DNA from: Rhizobium rosettiformans W3 | Lineage (GTDB): Bacteria > Pseudomonadota > Alphaproteobacteria > Rhizobiales > Rhizobiaceae | Length of the DNA stretch: 64,000 nt | Reading direction: 5' to 3' | Assembly: GCF_004912135.1 (NCBI RefSeq) | Contig: NZ_STGU01000013.1 | Location: 1 to 64,000 of the forward strand | Shown here: piece after piece, positions 31,589 to 42,257 of the stretch | Position numbering within the stretch: the first letter of the stretch is position 1 | How the letters are laid out: every line of letters begins with the position of its first letter | Position numbers and translations under genes: made by a program | Notes under the pieces: generated by a model | Database searches by the model: none | The model's input: only the letters and a program-made list of their open reading frames with translations | Told to the model about the DNA's origin: nothing

Positions 31589-32156
31589 ATGGCAGCATTG
31601 AACTCATTGAAGCTCACTCGGGACGATCTCGAACGTCTGCGATCGAGATGGGAGGTGCTGAGCGGCGCAGGCATCGCCCTTGCGGCAGTTGGAGTACTGG
31701 CGCTCGCCAATGTCCTCACGGCCAGTTTTCTTCGTCGGTGCGATGATGCTCGTCGGAGGCTCCGTGCAGGTCATCTGCGCCTTCAACGTCAAAGGTTGGA
31801 GACAGTTCGCCGGCTGGCTGCTGATCGGTGCCTTTTACATCGTCGCCGGTCTGTTCGCATTTGCCAACCCGCTTCTCGCCTCGACGATCCTGACGCTGCT
31901 TTTTTCTCTGAGCATCATCACGGCGGGCGCTATGCGTATCGTTACCGGCTTTGCGTTGCGACCCGCGCAAGGATGGGGCTGGCTAGTGCCGGCGGGTATT
32001 ATTGCATTCGTCGCCGGGGCGATCGTGATTGCCGGATGGCCTGTCAATAGCCTGTGGCTGATCGGGGCGCTGCTGGGGTTCGATCTCCTTTTCAACGGCT
32101 TGGCCATGATCATTTTTGCCTTTGCGCTGAGGCGGCGACCACAGTCACCCGCTTGA
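31589..32156 (+). pseudogene. hdeD: Frameshifted hdeD-family gene
   Basis: AAGGAG at 31577 precedes the ATG at 31589. The first 46 codons (MAALNSLKLTRDDLERLRSRWE through NVLTASF) align with the intact HdeD of this window. The family then continues in the next frame (FFVGAMMLVGGSVQVICAFNVKGW to RRRPQSPA). The shift lies near 31725-31730, equivalent to one lost or two gained bases. All else in the second part is intact, including AGWPVNSLWLIGALLGFD. It could be a recent mutation, a sequencing error or programmed slippage at the TTTT run; the first two are more likely. Confidence 0.75.
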
Positions 32157-32200
32157 GTTTCTTTCGCCACCTTTGGGAGGGCGCGTGCCATGGAGAGACA

Positions 32201-33235
32201 ATGAGCGACCGCGTCAGGCCAGACCTCGCCCTCACGACCGAAAGCCGCTCACGCTCGCGTGTCGGCCGTGCCTTGCTGGCCCTCGCCGTCATGTCGGTAT
32301 CGATCTGGACGATGCTGGCGATCTGGCATCAGGTTGAGCCACCATTCACCTGGCCCTCCCTAGCAGCCGCTGCGGCGGCAGCGCTCGCCATCCTTGTCGT
32401 TGGAAGGCGCCGGCGGCTGTCGCCCTGGCTCCTGCTCGTCCTCGAAGTCTTCATCATCGCGGTCTGGTGGAGTTCGATCACGCCATCGAATGATCGCAAC
32501 TGGGCGGCCGATGTGGCTCATGGCGTGACCGGCGAAATCAGCGGATCGCAGGTGACGCTCCGCAACGTCCGGAACTTCGAATGGCGTAGCGCCGAGGACT
32601 TCATGCCGCGCTGGGAGACGCGCCGCTACGACCTTAACGAAATCGGCCAAGTTGATCTGATCAGCTCCGTATGGGCGAACCCCGCCATCGCGCACACCCT
32701 GATCAGCTTCGGCTTTTCCGACGGCCGGCATCTGGTGTTCTCTGCCGAGATCCGGCGGGAAGAGCATGAGTCGTTTTCCGAAATCGGCGGATTTTTCCGC
32801 GAGTTCGAACTGGTCATGATCGCGGCAGAGGAGAACGACATCGTCCGCTTGCGCACCAATATCCGCAAGGACGAGGTTTCCCTTTTCCCTCTCGAGGTGA
32901 CACCCGAGCAGGCCAGGGCGCTGTTCCTGTCCTATCTCGGAAAGGCGAATGAACTGGCCGCCGAACCACGATTCTACCACACGATCACGACCAACTGCAC
33001 GACGGTGATCTTCCAGCTGGCACAGCTTCTGGAGCCGCGCATTCCCACGGACTGGCGCATCCTTTTCTCGGGCTATCTTCCCGACTATCTCCATGATCTC
33101 GGGGTCATCCGGACAGATCGTCCGCTACAGGAACTGAAACGGGAGGCCGTGATCAGCGACATCGCCCGGCAGACCTCTTCCTTGGCCGACTACTCCCAAA
33201 CCATCCGCTCACGACAAATCGGCGTCCACCGTTGA
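32201..33235 (+). CDS. DUF4105 membrane protein (Lnb-like N-terminal domain)
   Basis: 344 aa from the ATG at 32201 (GGAGAG upstream). Three N-terminal transmembrane helices are followed by a periplasmic DUF4105 domain. The hallmark YHTITTNCTT carries the Cys of this family, together with upstream EWRSAEDFMPRWE and FGFSDGRHLVFSAEIRREE. The domain is related to cysteine-peptidase-like enzymes of the envelope; the exact reaction is unknown. It lies 44 nt after the hdeD pseudogene and probably shares its promoter. Confidence 0.82.
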   Translation: MSDRVRPDLALTTESRSRSRVGRALLALAVMSVSIWTMLAIWHQVEPPFTWPSLAAAAAAALAILVVGRRRRLSPWLLLVLEVFIIAVWWSSITPSNDRNWAADVAHGVTGEISGSQVTLRNVRNFEWRSAEDFMPRWETRRYDLNEIGQVDLISSVWANPAIAHTLISFGFSDGRHLVFSAEIRREEHESFSEIGGFFREFELVMIAAEENDIVRLRTNIRKDEVSLFPLEVTPEQARALFLSYLGKANELAAEPRFYHTITTNCTTVIFQLAQLLEPRIPTDWRILFSGYLPDYLHDLGVIRTDRPLQELKREAVISDIARQTSSLADYSQTIRSRQIGVHR

Positions 33236-33673
33236 CATTCGAGTTATCGAGTGATGATATGCTCGCGATTTCAAGACAAGCGTTGATGAGGCTGGGGCGA
33301 GTAGCAGTTCTTCACGCAAACACTCTGGTGCCATGAAGAACGTGCAAAAAAACCCGTCTACGACGAGCTTTCTATTAGGTTTGAATCTCGAGACCACAAG
33401 GCAGATTAGTTGCAGGCCGTGCGAAGGCAGCAGAGCGCCGCGACGGCTCATTCTCACCCGACTTCCACGCTCTCTCGATTATCGCGCGCAATCAATCGCT
33501 CGTTCGCACCCGGGAAAGGAAGCGGGACCGTCTCGTGTTTGCCCGAGCGCCGCTTTCCATGACCAACACAGGGTCTTTTCCATGACAATGAAATTTCGCA
33601 TGATGACCTCAGATAGTCTCCATAGCCATCCGCGGTACGCTCGTGCGGCCGCTCCGCAAGGGGAGGTCCGCGC
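33236..33673. other. 438-nt gap before the exporter operon
   Basis: No gene is supported. A 114-codon plus-strand frame (33333-33677) overlaps the next start as GTGA but is rich in Arg and Ser, has no family resemblance and no clear ribosome site. The sequence TTTCCATGAC occurs twice 30-40 nt apart near 33560-33590. A promoter for the HlyD-ABC genes is probably here but is not recognised. Confidence 0.35.
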
Positions 33674-34741
33674 GTGAAATCGCTCAAGAACTGGATAGTC
33701 GCGATCGTCGTCATTGCCGTGGTCGCCGGAGCCTATTACGGCTTGCGCATTTATGATGCATCGGGGCTGCCGGCCGGGATCGCCGGCGGAAACGGTCGGA
33801 TCGAGGCCACGGAAATCGATATCTCCACGAAGACCGCGGGCCGGATCAAGGAGATCCTGGTTGAGGAAGGCTCATTCGTAACAGCCGGCCAGGTGCTCGC
33901 TACCATGGACACACAGCAGCTGGAGGCGCAGAAAAAACAGGCAGAAGCCTCGCTGCAGCGCGCCGTCATCAGCGTCGATACGGCAAGAAGCCTTCTGTCG
34001 CAGCGCGAGGCGGAGCGTGAAGCTGCCGCTGCGGTGATCGGCCAACACGAAGCCGAGCAGGATGCTGCCGAGCGGAAACTCGCACGCACCGAGCAACTGA
34101 TCAGAACCAATACGACATCGCTGCAAACACTTGATGACGACAGGGCATCGGCACAGAGAGCACGGGCAGCCGTCGCGGCTGCGAAGGCTTCACTTTCCGC
34201 CTCCGATGCTGCCATCGGTGCCGCCAAGGCCCAGATCACTGATGCAGAAGCTTCTGTCGTGGCCGCCCAGGCGGCCATCGAAAGCATCGTTGCGGATATC
34301 AATGACAGCACGCTGAGATCACCCCGCGAAGGGCGCGTACAGTACCGCGTAGCCCAGCCGGGCGAAGTGCTGTCGTCGGGAGGCCGCGTCCTCAACATTG
34401 TCGACCTGAGCGACGTTTACATGACTTTCTTCCTGCCAACCGAGCAAGCGGGCCGCATTCAGATGGGATCTGAGGTTCGTCTGGTTCTCGACGCCGCTCC
34501 TCAATACGTCATACCCGCCACCGCAAGCTTTGTGGCGGACGTCGCGCAATTCACCCCCAAGACCGTCGAGACCGAGGAGGAACGCCAGAAGCTGATGTTC
34601 CGCATCAGGGCGAAAATATCGCCGGAACTGCTGCGCGAGCACATTCAGTACGTCAAGACGGGGCTCCCCGGGATGGCCTATGTCCGCATTGCGCAGGATG
34701 CCGAATGGCCTGCACATCTCACCGAGGCCCTGGTGAAATGA
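33674..34741 (+). CDS. HlyD-family adaptor of the RbbA-type exporter (YhiI-like)
   Basis: 355 aa from a GTG at 33674 with AGGGGAGG upstream. One N-terminal helix ([18 protein letters not shown]), a lipoyl half with [22 protein letters not shown], a long Ala/Glu-rich hairpin (about 80-210), a second lipoyl half ([20 protein letters not shown]) and a beta-barrel. It overlaps the ABC gene by 4 nt (ATGA). In Escherichia coli the homologue YhiI is encoded next to rbbA and yhhJ, and the same order is kept here. Confidence 0.9.
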   Translation: MKSLKNWIVAIVVIAVVAGAYYGLRIYDASGLPAGIAGGNGRIEATEIDISTKTAGRIKEILVEEGSFVTAGQVLATMDTQQLEAQKKQAEASLQRAVISVDTARSLLSQREAEREAAAAVIGQHEAEQDAAERKLARTEQLIRTNTTSLQTLDDDRASAQRARAAVAAAKASLSASDAAIGAAKAQITDAEASVVAAQAAIESIVADINDSTLRSPREGRVQYRVAQPGEVLSSGGRVLNIVDLSDVYMTFFLPTEQAGRIQMGSEVRLVLDAAPQYVIPATASFVADVAQFTPKTVETEEERQKLMFRIRAKISPELLREHIQYVKTGLPGMAYVRIAQDAEWPAHLTEALVK

Positions 34742-37521
34742 GCAGCCTGTCGTCGGGAGTGCACGACGCGCAGGAGCCCTCTGCCGCAGTGGTAAGAATT
34801 AAGGACGTCAGCCTGTCTTACGGCAAGACGCGCGCCCTTGATGCTGTCAGCCTAGACATTCCCGCCGGCATCATGGTCGGGCTGATAGGCCCGGACGGCG
34901 TCGGAAAATCCAGTCTGCTCAGCCTGATTGCGGGCGCCCACAAGATCCAGGACGGCCATATTGATGTGCTAGGCGGCGACATCGCCGACAAGAAGCACCG
35001 CGACCGGACCTGCCCGCAGATCGCTTACATGCCCCAGGGTCTCGGAAAGAACCTCTACCCGACACTGTCGGTGTTCGAGAACATCGAGTTTTTCGCGCGC
35101 CTGTTCGGCCAGGACAAGCGCGAGCGTGAACTCCGCATCGACGACCTGCTCCGGCGTACCGGGTTGGCCCCCTTCCCCGACCGCCCGGCCGGCAAACTGT
35201 CGGGCGGTATGAAGCAGAAGGTCGGACTTTGCTGCGCCCTGATCCACGACCCGGATCTGCTGATCCTCGACGAACCGACGACAGGCGTGGATCCCCTGTC
35301 ACGCAGGCAATTCTGGGAGCTGATCGACGATATCCGCCGCGACCGCCCGTCGATGAGCGTCGTCGTCGCGACCGCCTATATGGAAGAGGCGCAGCGCTTC
35401 GATTGGCTGGTTGCCATGGATGACGGCAAGATCCTTGCCACGGGTACGCCGCAGGAGTTGCTCGCCCGCACCGGAGCGGCCAATCTCGATGCCGCCTTCG
35501 TCGCCCTTCTTCCTGAAGAAAGGCGTTCCGGTCACCACGAGGTGGTCATACCGCCCCGATCCGATGAGGGAGGGTCGGACTTCGCCATCGAAGCCGAACA
35601 CCTGACCATGCGTTTCGGCGACTTCACCGCCGTCGACAATGTCAGCTTCCAGATTCCGCGCGGCGAAATCTTCGGGTTCCTCGGCTCGAACGGCTGCGGC
35701 AAGACCACGACCATGAAGATGCTCACCGGCCTCCTGCCGGCGAGCGAGGGAACCGCAAAGCTGTTCGGCCACGAGGTCGATCCGAAAGATATCGAGGTCA
35801 GGCGGAAGGTCGGCTATATGAGCCAGGCCTTCTCGCTCTACACCGAGCTTACGGTTCGCCAGAACCTCGACTTGCACGCCAGGCTCTTCAACCTGCCGCC
35901 CGATAAAATCCCGGCGCGCATTGCAGACATGGCCGAACGTTTCGACCTCGATGAAATCATGGATACGTTGCCGGATGCGTTGCCGCTCGGCATCCGGCAG
36001 AGATTGTCGCTCGCCGTAGCGATGATCCACGCGCCCGACATTCTGATCCTCGACGAACCGACATCGGGGGTCGATCCGGTGGCGCGGGACGGGTTCTGGC
36101 AGATCCTCTCCGACCTGTCGCGCAAGGACGGCGTCACCATCTTCGTTTCGACCCATTTCATGAACGAAGCCGAGCTTTGCGACCGTATCTCGCTCATGCA
36201 TGCCGGCAAGGTTCTCGTCAGCGATACGCCGCGCGCCATTGTCGAAAAGCGGTCCGCCGGGACATTGGAAGAGGCCTTCATTTCCTACCTGGAAGAGGCC
36301 ATCGGTGAGGCTTCAGCTGCGCCCGCCCCAATCGCGCAGCGTGAAGAGGCGGATGAAGCCGCCGCGCCCCCGCCGGCTTCATCCGCCAGCTCGACTTTCA
36401 ACCTACGCCGTATGCTCGCCTATACGCGGCGGGAATCGCTCGAATTGCGCCGGGATCCGATCCGCGCGACGCTCGCCATTCTCGGCAGCGTCATTTTGAT
36501 GTTCGTCGTGGGCTTCGGCATCAACATGGATATCGAGAACCTGTCCTTTGCCGTGCTCGACCGGGACGACACCACGATCAGCCGCGACTACACACTCCAG
36601 ATCGCCGGATCCCGCTATTTCACGGAGAAGGCGCCGATCGTCGATTACAACGACCTCGACCGGCGCATGCGCAACGGCGAACTCAGCCTCGCCTTGGAGA
36701 TACCGCCAGGCTTCGGGCGCGATGTCGCGCGCGGCAGCAAGGTCGAGATCGGCGCCTGGATCGACGGCGCGATGCCTTCACGAGCCGAAACGGTGCGGGG
36801 TTATGTGCAAGGCATGCATCAGACATGGCTGACCCAGAAGGCGCGTGAACTCTACGGAGACGCGGCAACGACCGGCAACTTCCAGATCGCCCTTCGCTAC
36901 CGCTACAATCCGAGTGTCGAGAGCCTCAAAGCCATGGTGCCGGCCGTCATTCCGCTGCTTTTGATGATGATCCCGGCCATGCTCGCGGTTTTGAGCGTGG
37001 TGCGCGAAAAGGAACTGGGGTCGATCATCAACTTCTACGTGACGCCCGTCACCCGCATCGAGTTCCTGCTCGGCAAGCAGTTGCCTTATATCGCGCTCGC
37101 CATGCTCAACTTCTTCATGTTGACGGCATTCGCAGTCTTCATCTTCGATGTACCGCTGACCGGCAGCTTCCTGACGCTGACGGGTGCGGCTCTTCTGTAC
37201 GTCACGGCGGCGACCGGGCTCGGACTGCTGATCTCCACCTTCATGAGCAGCCAGATCGCCGCGATTTTCGCAACCGCGCTGATCACGCTCATTCCGGCCG
37301 TCCAATATTCCGGCATGATCGATCCGGTGTCGTCCCTTCAGGGAGCAGGCGCCTATATCGGCCAGATCTATCCGGCGACCTACTTCGTCACAATCGCCCG
37401 CGGTACGTTCTCCAAAGCGCTGGAGTTCCGCGATCTCGCAGCGTCCTTCATCCCGCTCCTGATCGCTGTCCCGGTTCTTCTCGCCAGCAGCGCGGCGCTC
37501 CTCAAGAAACAGGCGGGGTGA
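34738..37521 (+). CDS. rbbA: RbbA-type ABC transporter, two ATPase domains plus permease
   Basis: 927 aa, matching RbbA (about 910). The first ABC domain has Walker A GPDGVGKS (about 51-58), LSGGMKQK and [13 protein letters not shown]. The second has GSNGCGKT (about 316), a signature LPLGIRQRL instead of LSGGQ, and [12 protein letters not shown]. After a Pro/Ala linker, a C-terminal ABC2 membrane domain follows, with one helix, a large periplasmic loop, then five helices ([22 protein letters not shown] onward). RbbA was described as a ribosome-associated ATPase, but its architecture is that of an exporter. It works with the HlyD protein and the YhhJ permease. Confidence 0.92.
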   Translation: MSSLSSGVHDAQEPSAAVVRIKDVSLSYGKTRALDAVSLDIPAGIMVGLIGPDGVGKSSLLSLIAGAHKIQDGHIDVLGGDIADKKHRDRTCPQIAYMPQGLGKNLYPTLSVFENIEFFARLFGQDKRERELRIDDLLRRTGLAPFPDRPAGKLSGGMKQKVGLCCALIHDPDLLILDEPTTGVDPLSRRQFWELIDDIRRDRPSMSVVVATAYMEEAQRFDWLVAMDDGKILATGTPQELLARTGAANLDAAFVALLPEERRSGHHEVVIPPRSDEGGSDFAIEAEHLTMRFGDFTAVDNVSFQIPRGEIFGFLGSNGCGKTTTMKMLTGLLPASEGTAKLFGHEVDPKDIEVRRKVGYMSQAFSLYTELTVRQNLDLHARLFNLPPDKIPARIADMAERFDLDEIMDTLPDALPLGIRQRLSLAVAMIHAPDILILDEPTSGVDPVARDGFWQILSDLSRKDGVTIFVSTHFMNEAELCDRISLMHAGKVLVSDTPRAIVEKRSAGTLEEAFISYLEEAIGEASAAPAPIAQREEADEAAAPPPASSASSTFNLRRMLAYTRRESLELRRDPIRATLAILGSVILMFVVGFGINMDIENLSFAVLDRDDTTISRDYTLQIAGSRYFTEKAPIVDYNDLDRRMRNGELSLALEIPPGFGRDVARGSKVEIGAWIDGAMPSRAETVRGYVQGMHQTWLTQKARELYGDAATTGNFQIALRYRYNPSVESLKAMVPAVIPLLLMMIPAMLAVLSVVREKELGSIINFYVTPVTRIEFLLGKQLPYIALAMLNFFMLTAFAVFIFDVPLTGSFLTLTGAALLYVTAATGLGLLISTFMSSQIAAIFATALITLIPAVQYSGMIDPVSSLQGAGAYIGQIYPATYFVTIARGTFSKALEFRDLAASFIPLLIAVPVLLASSAALLKKQAG

Positions 37522-37524
37522 TCC

Positions 37525-38637
37525 ATGCGCTTGGCCAATATCCTTCAACTCGGCGTCAAGGAGCTACGCGGTCTCGCCCGGGACCCTATGCTTGTCGTCC
37601 TTATCCTCTATGCCTTCACCCTGTCGATCTACACGGCCTCGACCTCGATGCCCGAGACGCTCAACAAGGCAGCCATCGCCGTCGTCGACGAGGACCAGTC
37701 GCCTGTCTCCTCCCGGATCCTGACCGCGTTCTATCCGCCTTATTTTTCCATTCCCAAGATCATATCGCAGCATGAGATGGACAGTCGCATGGATGCGGGG
37801 CTCGACACCTTCGCCCTCGACATTCCCCCGAATTTCCAGCGTGATCTGCTTGCCGGTCGAACGCCGACGATCCAGCTCAATGTCGACGCCACCCGCATGT
37901 CGCAGGCCTTCAGCGGCGGCGGCTATATCCAGTCCATCGTTTCCAGCGAAGTCAACGAGTATCTCGACCGCTACCGTGGAACCACCGAGGTTCCTGTGGA
38001 TCTCGCTCTGCGTTCTCGCTTCAACCAGGAGCTCAACAAGGGTTGGTTCGGCGCCATTTCCAAAGTGATCTCATCGATCACGATGCTTTCGATCGTGCTC
38101 ACGGGCGCGGCGCTCATACGTGAACGCGAGCATGGCACCATCGAGCATCTTCTCGTGATGCCGGTGACGCCGACAGAGATCATGCTGAGCAAAATATGGT
38201 CGATGGGGCTGGTCGTGCTTGTTGCCTGCGCCGTGTCGATCGTGTTCGTCGTGCAGGGGGTTCTTCAGGTGCCGATCCAGGGTTCCGTCGGCCTTTTTCT
38301 GGCGGGTGCAGCGTTGCAGCTCATCGCCACCACATGCATGGGAATTTTCCTTGCCACCATCGCCGGCTCGATGCCGCAGTTCGGCCTGCTGCTGATGCTG
38401 GTCCTGCTTCCTCTTCAGGTCCTTTCGGGCAGCCTCACACCGCGCGAAAGCATGCCGCAGATCATTCAGGACATCATGCTCGCGGCGCCAAACACCCACT
38501 TCGTGATCCTTGCACAATCGATCCTGTTTCGCGGCGCGGGCCTCGATGTGGTCTGGCCACAGCTGCTGGCTCTCGTGCTGATCGGCGCGGCGCTCTTTGT
38601 GTTTGCGCTCCGCCGCTTCCGAACCTTCTTGCAATAA
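37525..38637 (+). CDS. ABC-2 family permease (YhhJ-like)
   Basis: 370 aa, one N-terminal helix (LVVLILYAFTLSIYTAS), a large extracytoplasmic loop and five C-terminal helices. It includes the ABC-2 motif REREHGTIEHLLVMPVTP. It lies 3 nt after rbbA and is homologous to the permease half of RbbA, so the two probably form a heterodimeric exporter pore with the HlyD adaptor. The substrate is unknown. A CGCGG/CCGCG hairpin lies about 8 nt after the stop. Confidence 0.9.
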   Translation: MRLANILQLGVKELRGLARDPMLVVLILYAFTLSIYTASTSMPETLNKAAIAVVDEDQSPVSSRILTAFYPPYFSIPKIISQHEMDSRMDAGLDTFALDIPPNFQRDLLAGRTPTIQLNVDATRMSQAFSGGGYIQSIVSSEVNEYLDRYRGTTEVPVDLALRSRFNQELNKGWFGAISKVISSITMLSIVLTGAALIREREHGTIEHLLVMPVTPTEIMLSKIWSMGLVVLVACAVSIVFVVQGVLQVPIQGSVGLFLAGAALQLIATTCMGIFLATIAGSMPQFGLLLMLVLLPLQVLSGSLTPRESMPQIIQDIMLAAPNTHFVILAQSILFRGAGLDVVWPQLLALVLIGAALFVFALRRFRTFLQ

Positions 38638-38641
38638 GTGA

Positions 38642-38663
38642 GGCCGCGGTGATCCGCGCAGCC
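38642..38663 (+). terminator. Hairpin after the exporter operon
   Basis: CGCGG (38645-38649) pairs with CCGCG (38654-38658) around TGAT, extended by GGC/GCC with a 2-nt bulge. There is no clear T-run. It may be a weak transcript end. Confidence 0.35.
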
Positions 38664-38722
38664 TTATCCAGGTAATCGATCGAAATACAGCAGCGATTTA
38701 TTCGAACGGGAGGTTTGTCGTC

Positions 38723-39763
38723 ATGCAAGGACTTATGAAAGCTGCAATTGTTCATGAATTCGGAAAGCCACTGTTGATCGAAAACGTTCCGATACCCGTA
38801 CCCGGCCCGGGCGAACTGCTGGTGAAAGTGGCCGCCTGTGGCGTGTGCCACACCGATCTGCATGCCGCCTCCGGCGACTGGCCGGTCAAGCCATCCCTGC
38901 CCTTCATTCCCGGCCATGAGGTAGCAGGCACCGTCGCGGCACTCGGTCCAGGTGTCACGGACTTTGTAATCGGCGATGCCGTCGGCATCGCATGGCTCCA
39001 TGACGCCTGCATGCGGTGCGAACATTGCGAAACCGGCTGGGAGACGCTTTGCAAGCATCAACACAATACGGGCTACAGCTGCGATGGAGGCTTCGCGGAA
39101 TACGCGATTGCCAATGCTGCATTCGCCGCAAGACTGCCTGACGACGTTGATTTCGCGGCGGTCGCGCCTATTCTCTGCGCCGGGGTCACGACTTACAAAG
39201 GGCTCAAGGAAACCGAAGCGCGACCCGGGCAATGGGTCGCAATCTCCGGCATCGGCGGCCTGGGCCAGGTAGCCATCCAATACGCCAAAGCAATGGGACT
39301 GAAGGTCGTTGCACTGGATTTGGCGTCTGAGAAGCTCACATTGGCCAGAAGAACCGGAGCCGATCTGGCGCTTGACGCGCGGTCCCCGGACGCCATCGCC
39401 GAGGCCCTCGAAGCAACAGGCGGCGGAGCACACGGAGTGCTCGTCACCGCGGTATCGCCTCCGGCGTTCTCGCAGGCGCTCCAGCTCGTTCGACGAAAAG
39501 GCACCGTTGCTTTGGTCGGATTGCCGCCAGGCGAATTCGCGACCCCTATTTTCGATGTCGTCCTGAAGCGCATAACCGTGCGGGGCTCAATCGTCGGCAC
39601 GCGCCGGGATCTTGACGAGGCCATCGCCTTTTTTGCCGAAGGCAAAATCAAGGCTCAGGTCACGCCGGCGCCGCTTGAGGACATCAACCGGATATTTCAG
39701 GAGCTGAAAGCCGGCCGCGTCGACGGCCGTGTGGTTCTCGACATGACAGGCAAGGCAGCCTGA
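38723..39763 (+). CDS. Zinc-dependent alcohol dehydrogenase (AdhP type)
   Basis: 346 aa, ATG at 38723 with GGGAGG 9 nt upstream. The catalytic zinc site is CGVCHTD with GHE (PGHEVAG). The structural zinc has four Cys in CMRCEHCETGWETLC. The NAD site is GIGGLGQVAIQYAKAMG followed by an acidic D that favours NAD. It probably interconverts ethanol and acetaldehyde. Its place beside the arginine deiminase and acetate kinase genes suggests a fermentative role, but it has its own gap and no shared FNR box was found. Confidence 0.92.
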   Translation: MQGLMKAAIVHEFGKPLLIENVPIPVPGPGELLVKVAACGVCHTDLHAASGDWPVKPSLPFIPGHEVAGTVAALGPGVTDFVIGDAVGIAWLHDACMRCEHCETGWETLCKHQHNTGYSCDGGFAEYAIANAAFAARLPDDVDFAAVAPILCAGVTTYKGLKETEARPGQWVAISGIGGLGQVAIQYAKAMGLKVVALDLASEKLTLARRTGADLALDARSPDAIAEALEATGGGAHGVLVTAVSPPAFSQALQLVRRKGTVALVGLPPGEFATPIFDVVLKRITVRGSIVGTRRDLDEAIAFFAEGKIKAQVTPAPLEDINRIFQELKAGRVDGRVVLDMTGKAA

Positions 39764-39800
39764 TCAGTTTGGCGCTGCGGTTTTTGAAAAGGGGTTAGAC

Positions 39801-40451
39801 ATGATCACATCCGACATCATGACGCGGGACGTTGCCACGATCAGTGTGGATGCTCATGTGCGTCACGCTGTTTCAGTCATGCTGGAGCGTGGCGTCAGCG
39901 GTCTGCCGGTGACGGATAGCGACGGAAAGCTCGTTGGGATCATTACGGAAGGCGATCTGATGTCCCGCAAGGAGATCGGAAGGTCTTTGCTCGATCGGCA
40001 GGACCATCCGATGACCGATGAGAACGATCTTAAAAATTACATTCATTGCAACAGCTGGCGCGTTGGTGATGTCATGTCCCCGGAAGTTGTGACAGTAGCT
40101 GATACCACCTCCTTGGCGACGGTGACCGAGATGATGCTGAGCCGCAACATCAAGCGTATTCCGGTAACGTCCGACCGTGCGGTTATCGGGATCGTCAGCC
40201 GCCGCGACCTTTTAAAGGCGACCTCCTTTTCGGGTATCGAACACATTGCGCGTGGAGACGAAGGTATCAGGCTTGCAGCTTCGGCGCGTATCCGCAATGA
40301 CCTCGGATTTGATCCGGAAAGGCTGAAGATCGACGTGCACGGCGGGACGGTCGCGGTCACCGGAGTACATTTGACAGATCTTCAACTCCGGGCCGTGAAA
40401 TGTGTCATCGAGGGCATACCGGGTGCGAGCTTCTCCGGCAAACCGACTTGA
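39801..40451 (+). CDS. CBS-CBS-BON domain protein
   Basis: 216 aa. Two CBS domains (DIMTRDVATISVDAHV...GIITEGDL and DVMSPEVVTVADTTSL...GIVSRRDL) are followed by a C-terminal BON domain (IRNDLGFDPERLKIDVHGGTVAVTGV). CBS pairs sense adenine nucleotides; BON domains bind membranes or ligands. The AAAAGGGG ribosome site is 8 nt before the ATG. It lies 37 nt after the alcohol dehydrogenase gene and may be co-transcribed with it. The target is unknown. Confidence 0.88.
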   Translation: MITSDIMTRDVATISVDAHVRHAVSVMLERGVSGLPVTDSDGKLVGIITEGDLMSRKEIGRSLLDRQDHPMTDENDLKNYIHCNSWRVGDVMSPEVVTVADTTSLATVTEMMLSRNIKRIPVTSDRAVIGIVSRRDLLKATSFSGIEHIARGDEGIRLAASARIRNDLGFDPERLKIDVHGGTVAVTGVHLTDLQLRAVKCVIEGIPGASFSGKPT

Positions 40452-40812
40452 TATTGTCTTCGCCCAAACCGATGTTGATCGATATCTACGCTTGGCATCC
40501 GGTATACCTTACCTGACTGCGCCGGATATCGAAGCGCGGCTCCTTTCCCAGAATTCGGTCAGCAAGCAGACAATGCAGCGCGAGATCGTTGACCGACGCT
40601 TTGGTTGAACACAACAGCCCAGGAATCAGCCTTCGGGAAAGTGCCATAGCGTTGAATTCTACTAGTCATCATCTGTTGACTCAGATCAATTCCCTGGCCT
40701 AGAAAATAAGCAATGGTCACTTTGGCTCGATGGAGAAGCCTTTCTCTGTTCCGGAGCATTCGCTTGCGGTCAGATGCCAGCTTAGCTTGTCAACTATTTC
40801 CTGGGAGGGGGT
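40452..40812. other. 361-nt gap upstream of the arginine deiminase operon
   Basis: No supported gene. Two short frames (one per strand) lack ribosome sites. The main feature is the FNR/FixK-type box at 40676-40689. A strong ribosome site GGGAGGGG immediately precedes the operon's first ATG. Confidence 0.55.
40676..40689. promoter_or_regulatory. FNR/FixK-type box (TTGACTCAGATCAA)
   Basis: TTGAC-TCAG-ATCAA differs by one base from the FNR/FixK consensus TTGAT-N4-ATCAA. It lies 123 nt before the start of the antiporter gene. Oxygen-responsive CRP/FNR regulators commonly activate arginine deiminase operons from such sites. Confidence 0.7.
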
Positions 40813-42246
40813 ATGAGCACTGTTTCTGAAGCACCGGAGGAACGACGTTTTCAGTTCCCAACCGCATTCACCATCCTCTTTGGCTTGATCGTTCTAGTCG
40901 CCGCACTCACATGGATCATACCGGCCGGGCAGTACGACCGTGTTCAGAATGCGGCCCTGAACAAGCAAGTGCCCGTCGCCGGGACCTATGCGGTCGCTGA
41001 GCCGGCGCCGCAGGGGATAGTCGACATCATCATGGCGCCAATCCGCGGGTTCTACGACCCCGCAGCCGGCACCGCAAACGCCATCGATGTCGCTCTTTTC
41101 GTCCTGGTGATTGGCGGGTTCATCGGGGTCGTCACCTCGACAGGCGCGATAAATGCCGGAATCGAGCGCGCTATGGCCAAGCTCAAGGGACGGGAAAAGT
41201 GGATGATCCCGTTCCTGATGGCGCTGTTTGCCTTCGGCGGCACCACCTATGGAATGGCCGAAGAAACGCTCGCTTTCTATATGCTGCTGATCCCGATTAT
41301 GATCGCCGCGCGATATGACGCGGTTACCGCCGTCGCCATCATCCTCCTTGGAGCAGGCGTTGGTGTCTTGGGGTCCACGGTCAACGCATTTGCCACCGTT
41401 ATCGCCTCTGACGCGGCCGGCGTGCCGTTCACGCAAGGGCTGGTTTTGCGCGTCGTCATTCTCGGGCTGAGCTGGCTCGCCTGCGTTGCCTACGTCATGC
41501 GCTATGCGGAACGGGTTCGGCTCGATCCGAGCAAATCGCTCGTCTACGACATGAAAGCCGACAACGAGAAGCTTTTCCTCAGCGCTCATCACGAGGGGAC
41601 GATCGACTTCACCCTGGTACACAAGGTCGTGCTTGCGGTCTTCGGCATCACCTTCGTGGTGATGATCTGGGGTGTGCTCAAGGGCGGCTGGTGGATGGGC
41701 GAGATGAGCGGTCTCTTCCTCGCCTCCGCCATTGTCATAGGCGTCATTGCGCGAACGGGTGAGAAGAACTTCACGGATGCCTTCGTTAACGGAGCACGCG
41801 ACCTTCTCGGTGTTGCCCTGATCATAGGTCTGGCGCGCGGCATCGTTGTCATCATGGATGAGGGCAAGATTACCGACACCATACTGCATTGGGCCGAAGG
41901 TTCGGTCGCAGGCCTCGGCAAGGTCGCCTTTATCAACGTGATGTACTGGCTTCAGATCCTGCTGTCGTTCTTCGTGCCGTCGTCGTCGGGTCTTGCAGTC
42001 CTGTCGATGCCGATCATGGCCCCGGTCGCCGATTTTGCCGGCGTGGGCCGCGATCTGGTGGTCACTGCCTATCAGTCGGCGAATGGCATCGTGAATCTCA
42101 TTAATCCGACCTTCGCCGTGGTCATGGGTGCGCTCGCCATAGGTCGCATCCCATACGAACGGTGGCTGCGCTTCATGTGGCCGCTTCTCGTGATCCTCAC
42201 CGTCATCATCATGGCGAGCCTCAGCATCGCCGCCATCATCGTCTGA
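40813..42246 (+). CDS. arcD: YfcC-family antiporter, probably arginine/ornithine (ArcD role)
   Basis: 477 aa, about twelve transmembrane helices; YfcC/DcuC-superfamily features such as a first helix ending [45 protein letters not shown] and [22 protein letters not shown]. Members in arginine deiminase operons exchange arginine for ornithine. The family includes other carboxylate and amino-acid carriers, so substrate assignment rests on context: arcA starts 11 nt downstream. The upstream gap holds the FNR-type box. Confidence 0.82.
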   Translation: MSTVSEAPEERRFQFPTAFTILFGLIVLVAALTWIIPAGQYDRVQNAALNKQVPVAGTYAVAEPAPQGIVDIIMAPIRGFYDPAAGTANAIDVALFVLVIGGFIGVVTSTGAINAGIERAMAKLKGREKWMIPFLMALFAFGGTTYGMAEETLAFYMLLIPIMIAARYDAVTAVAIILLGAGVGVLGSTVNAFATVIASDAAGVPFTQGLVLRVVILGLSWLACVAYVMRYAERVRLDPSKSLVYDMKADNEKLFLSAHHEGTIDFTLVHKVVLAVFGITFVVMIWGVLKGGWWMGEMSGLFLASAIVIGVIARTGEKNFTDAFVNGARDLLGVALIIGLARGIVVIMDEGKITDTILHWAEGSVAGLGKVAFINVMYWLQILLSFFVPSSSGLAVLSMPIMAPVADFAGVGRDLVVTAYQSANGIVNLINPTFAVVMGALAIGRIPYERWLRFMWPLLVILTVIIMASLSIAAIIV

Positions 42247-42257
42247 AGGAGATTGTC

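Noticed and set aside
33333..33677. 114-codon frame overlapping the HlyD GTG start
   Set aside because: Composition is Arg/Ser-rich, there is no ribosome site and no family resemblance; kept as non-coding.
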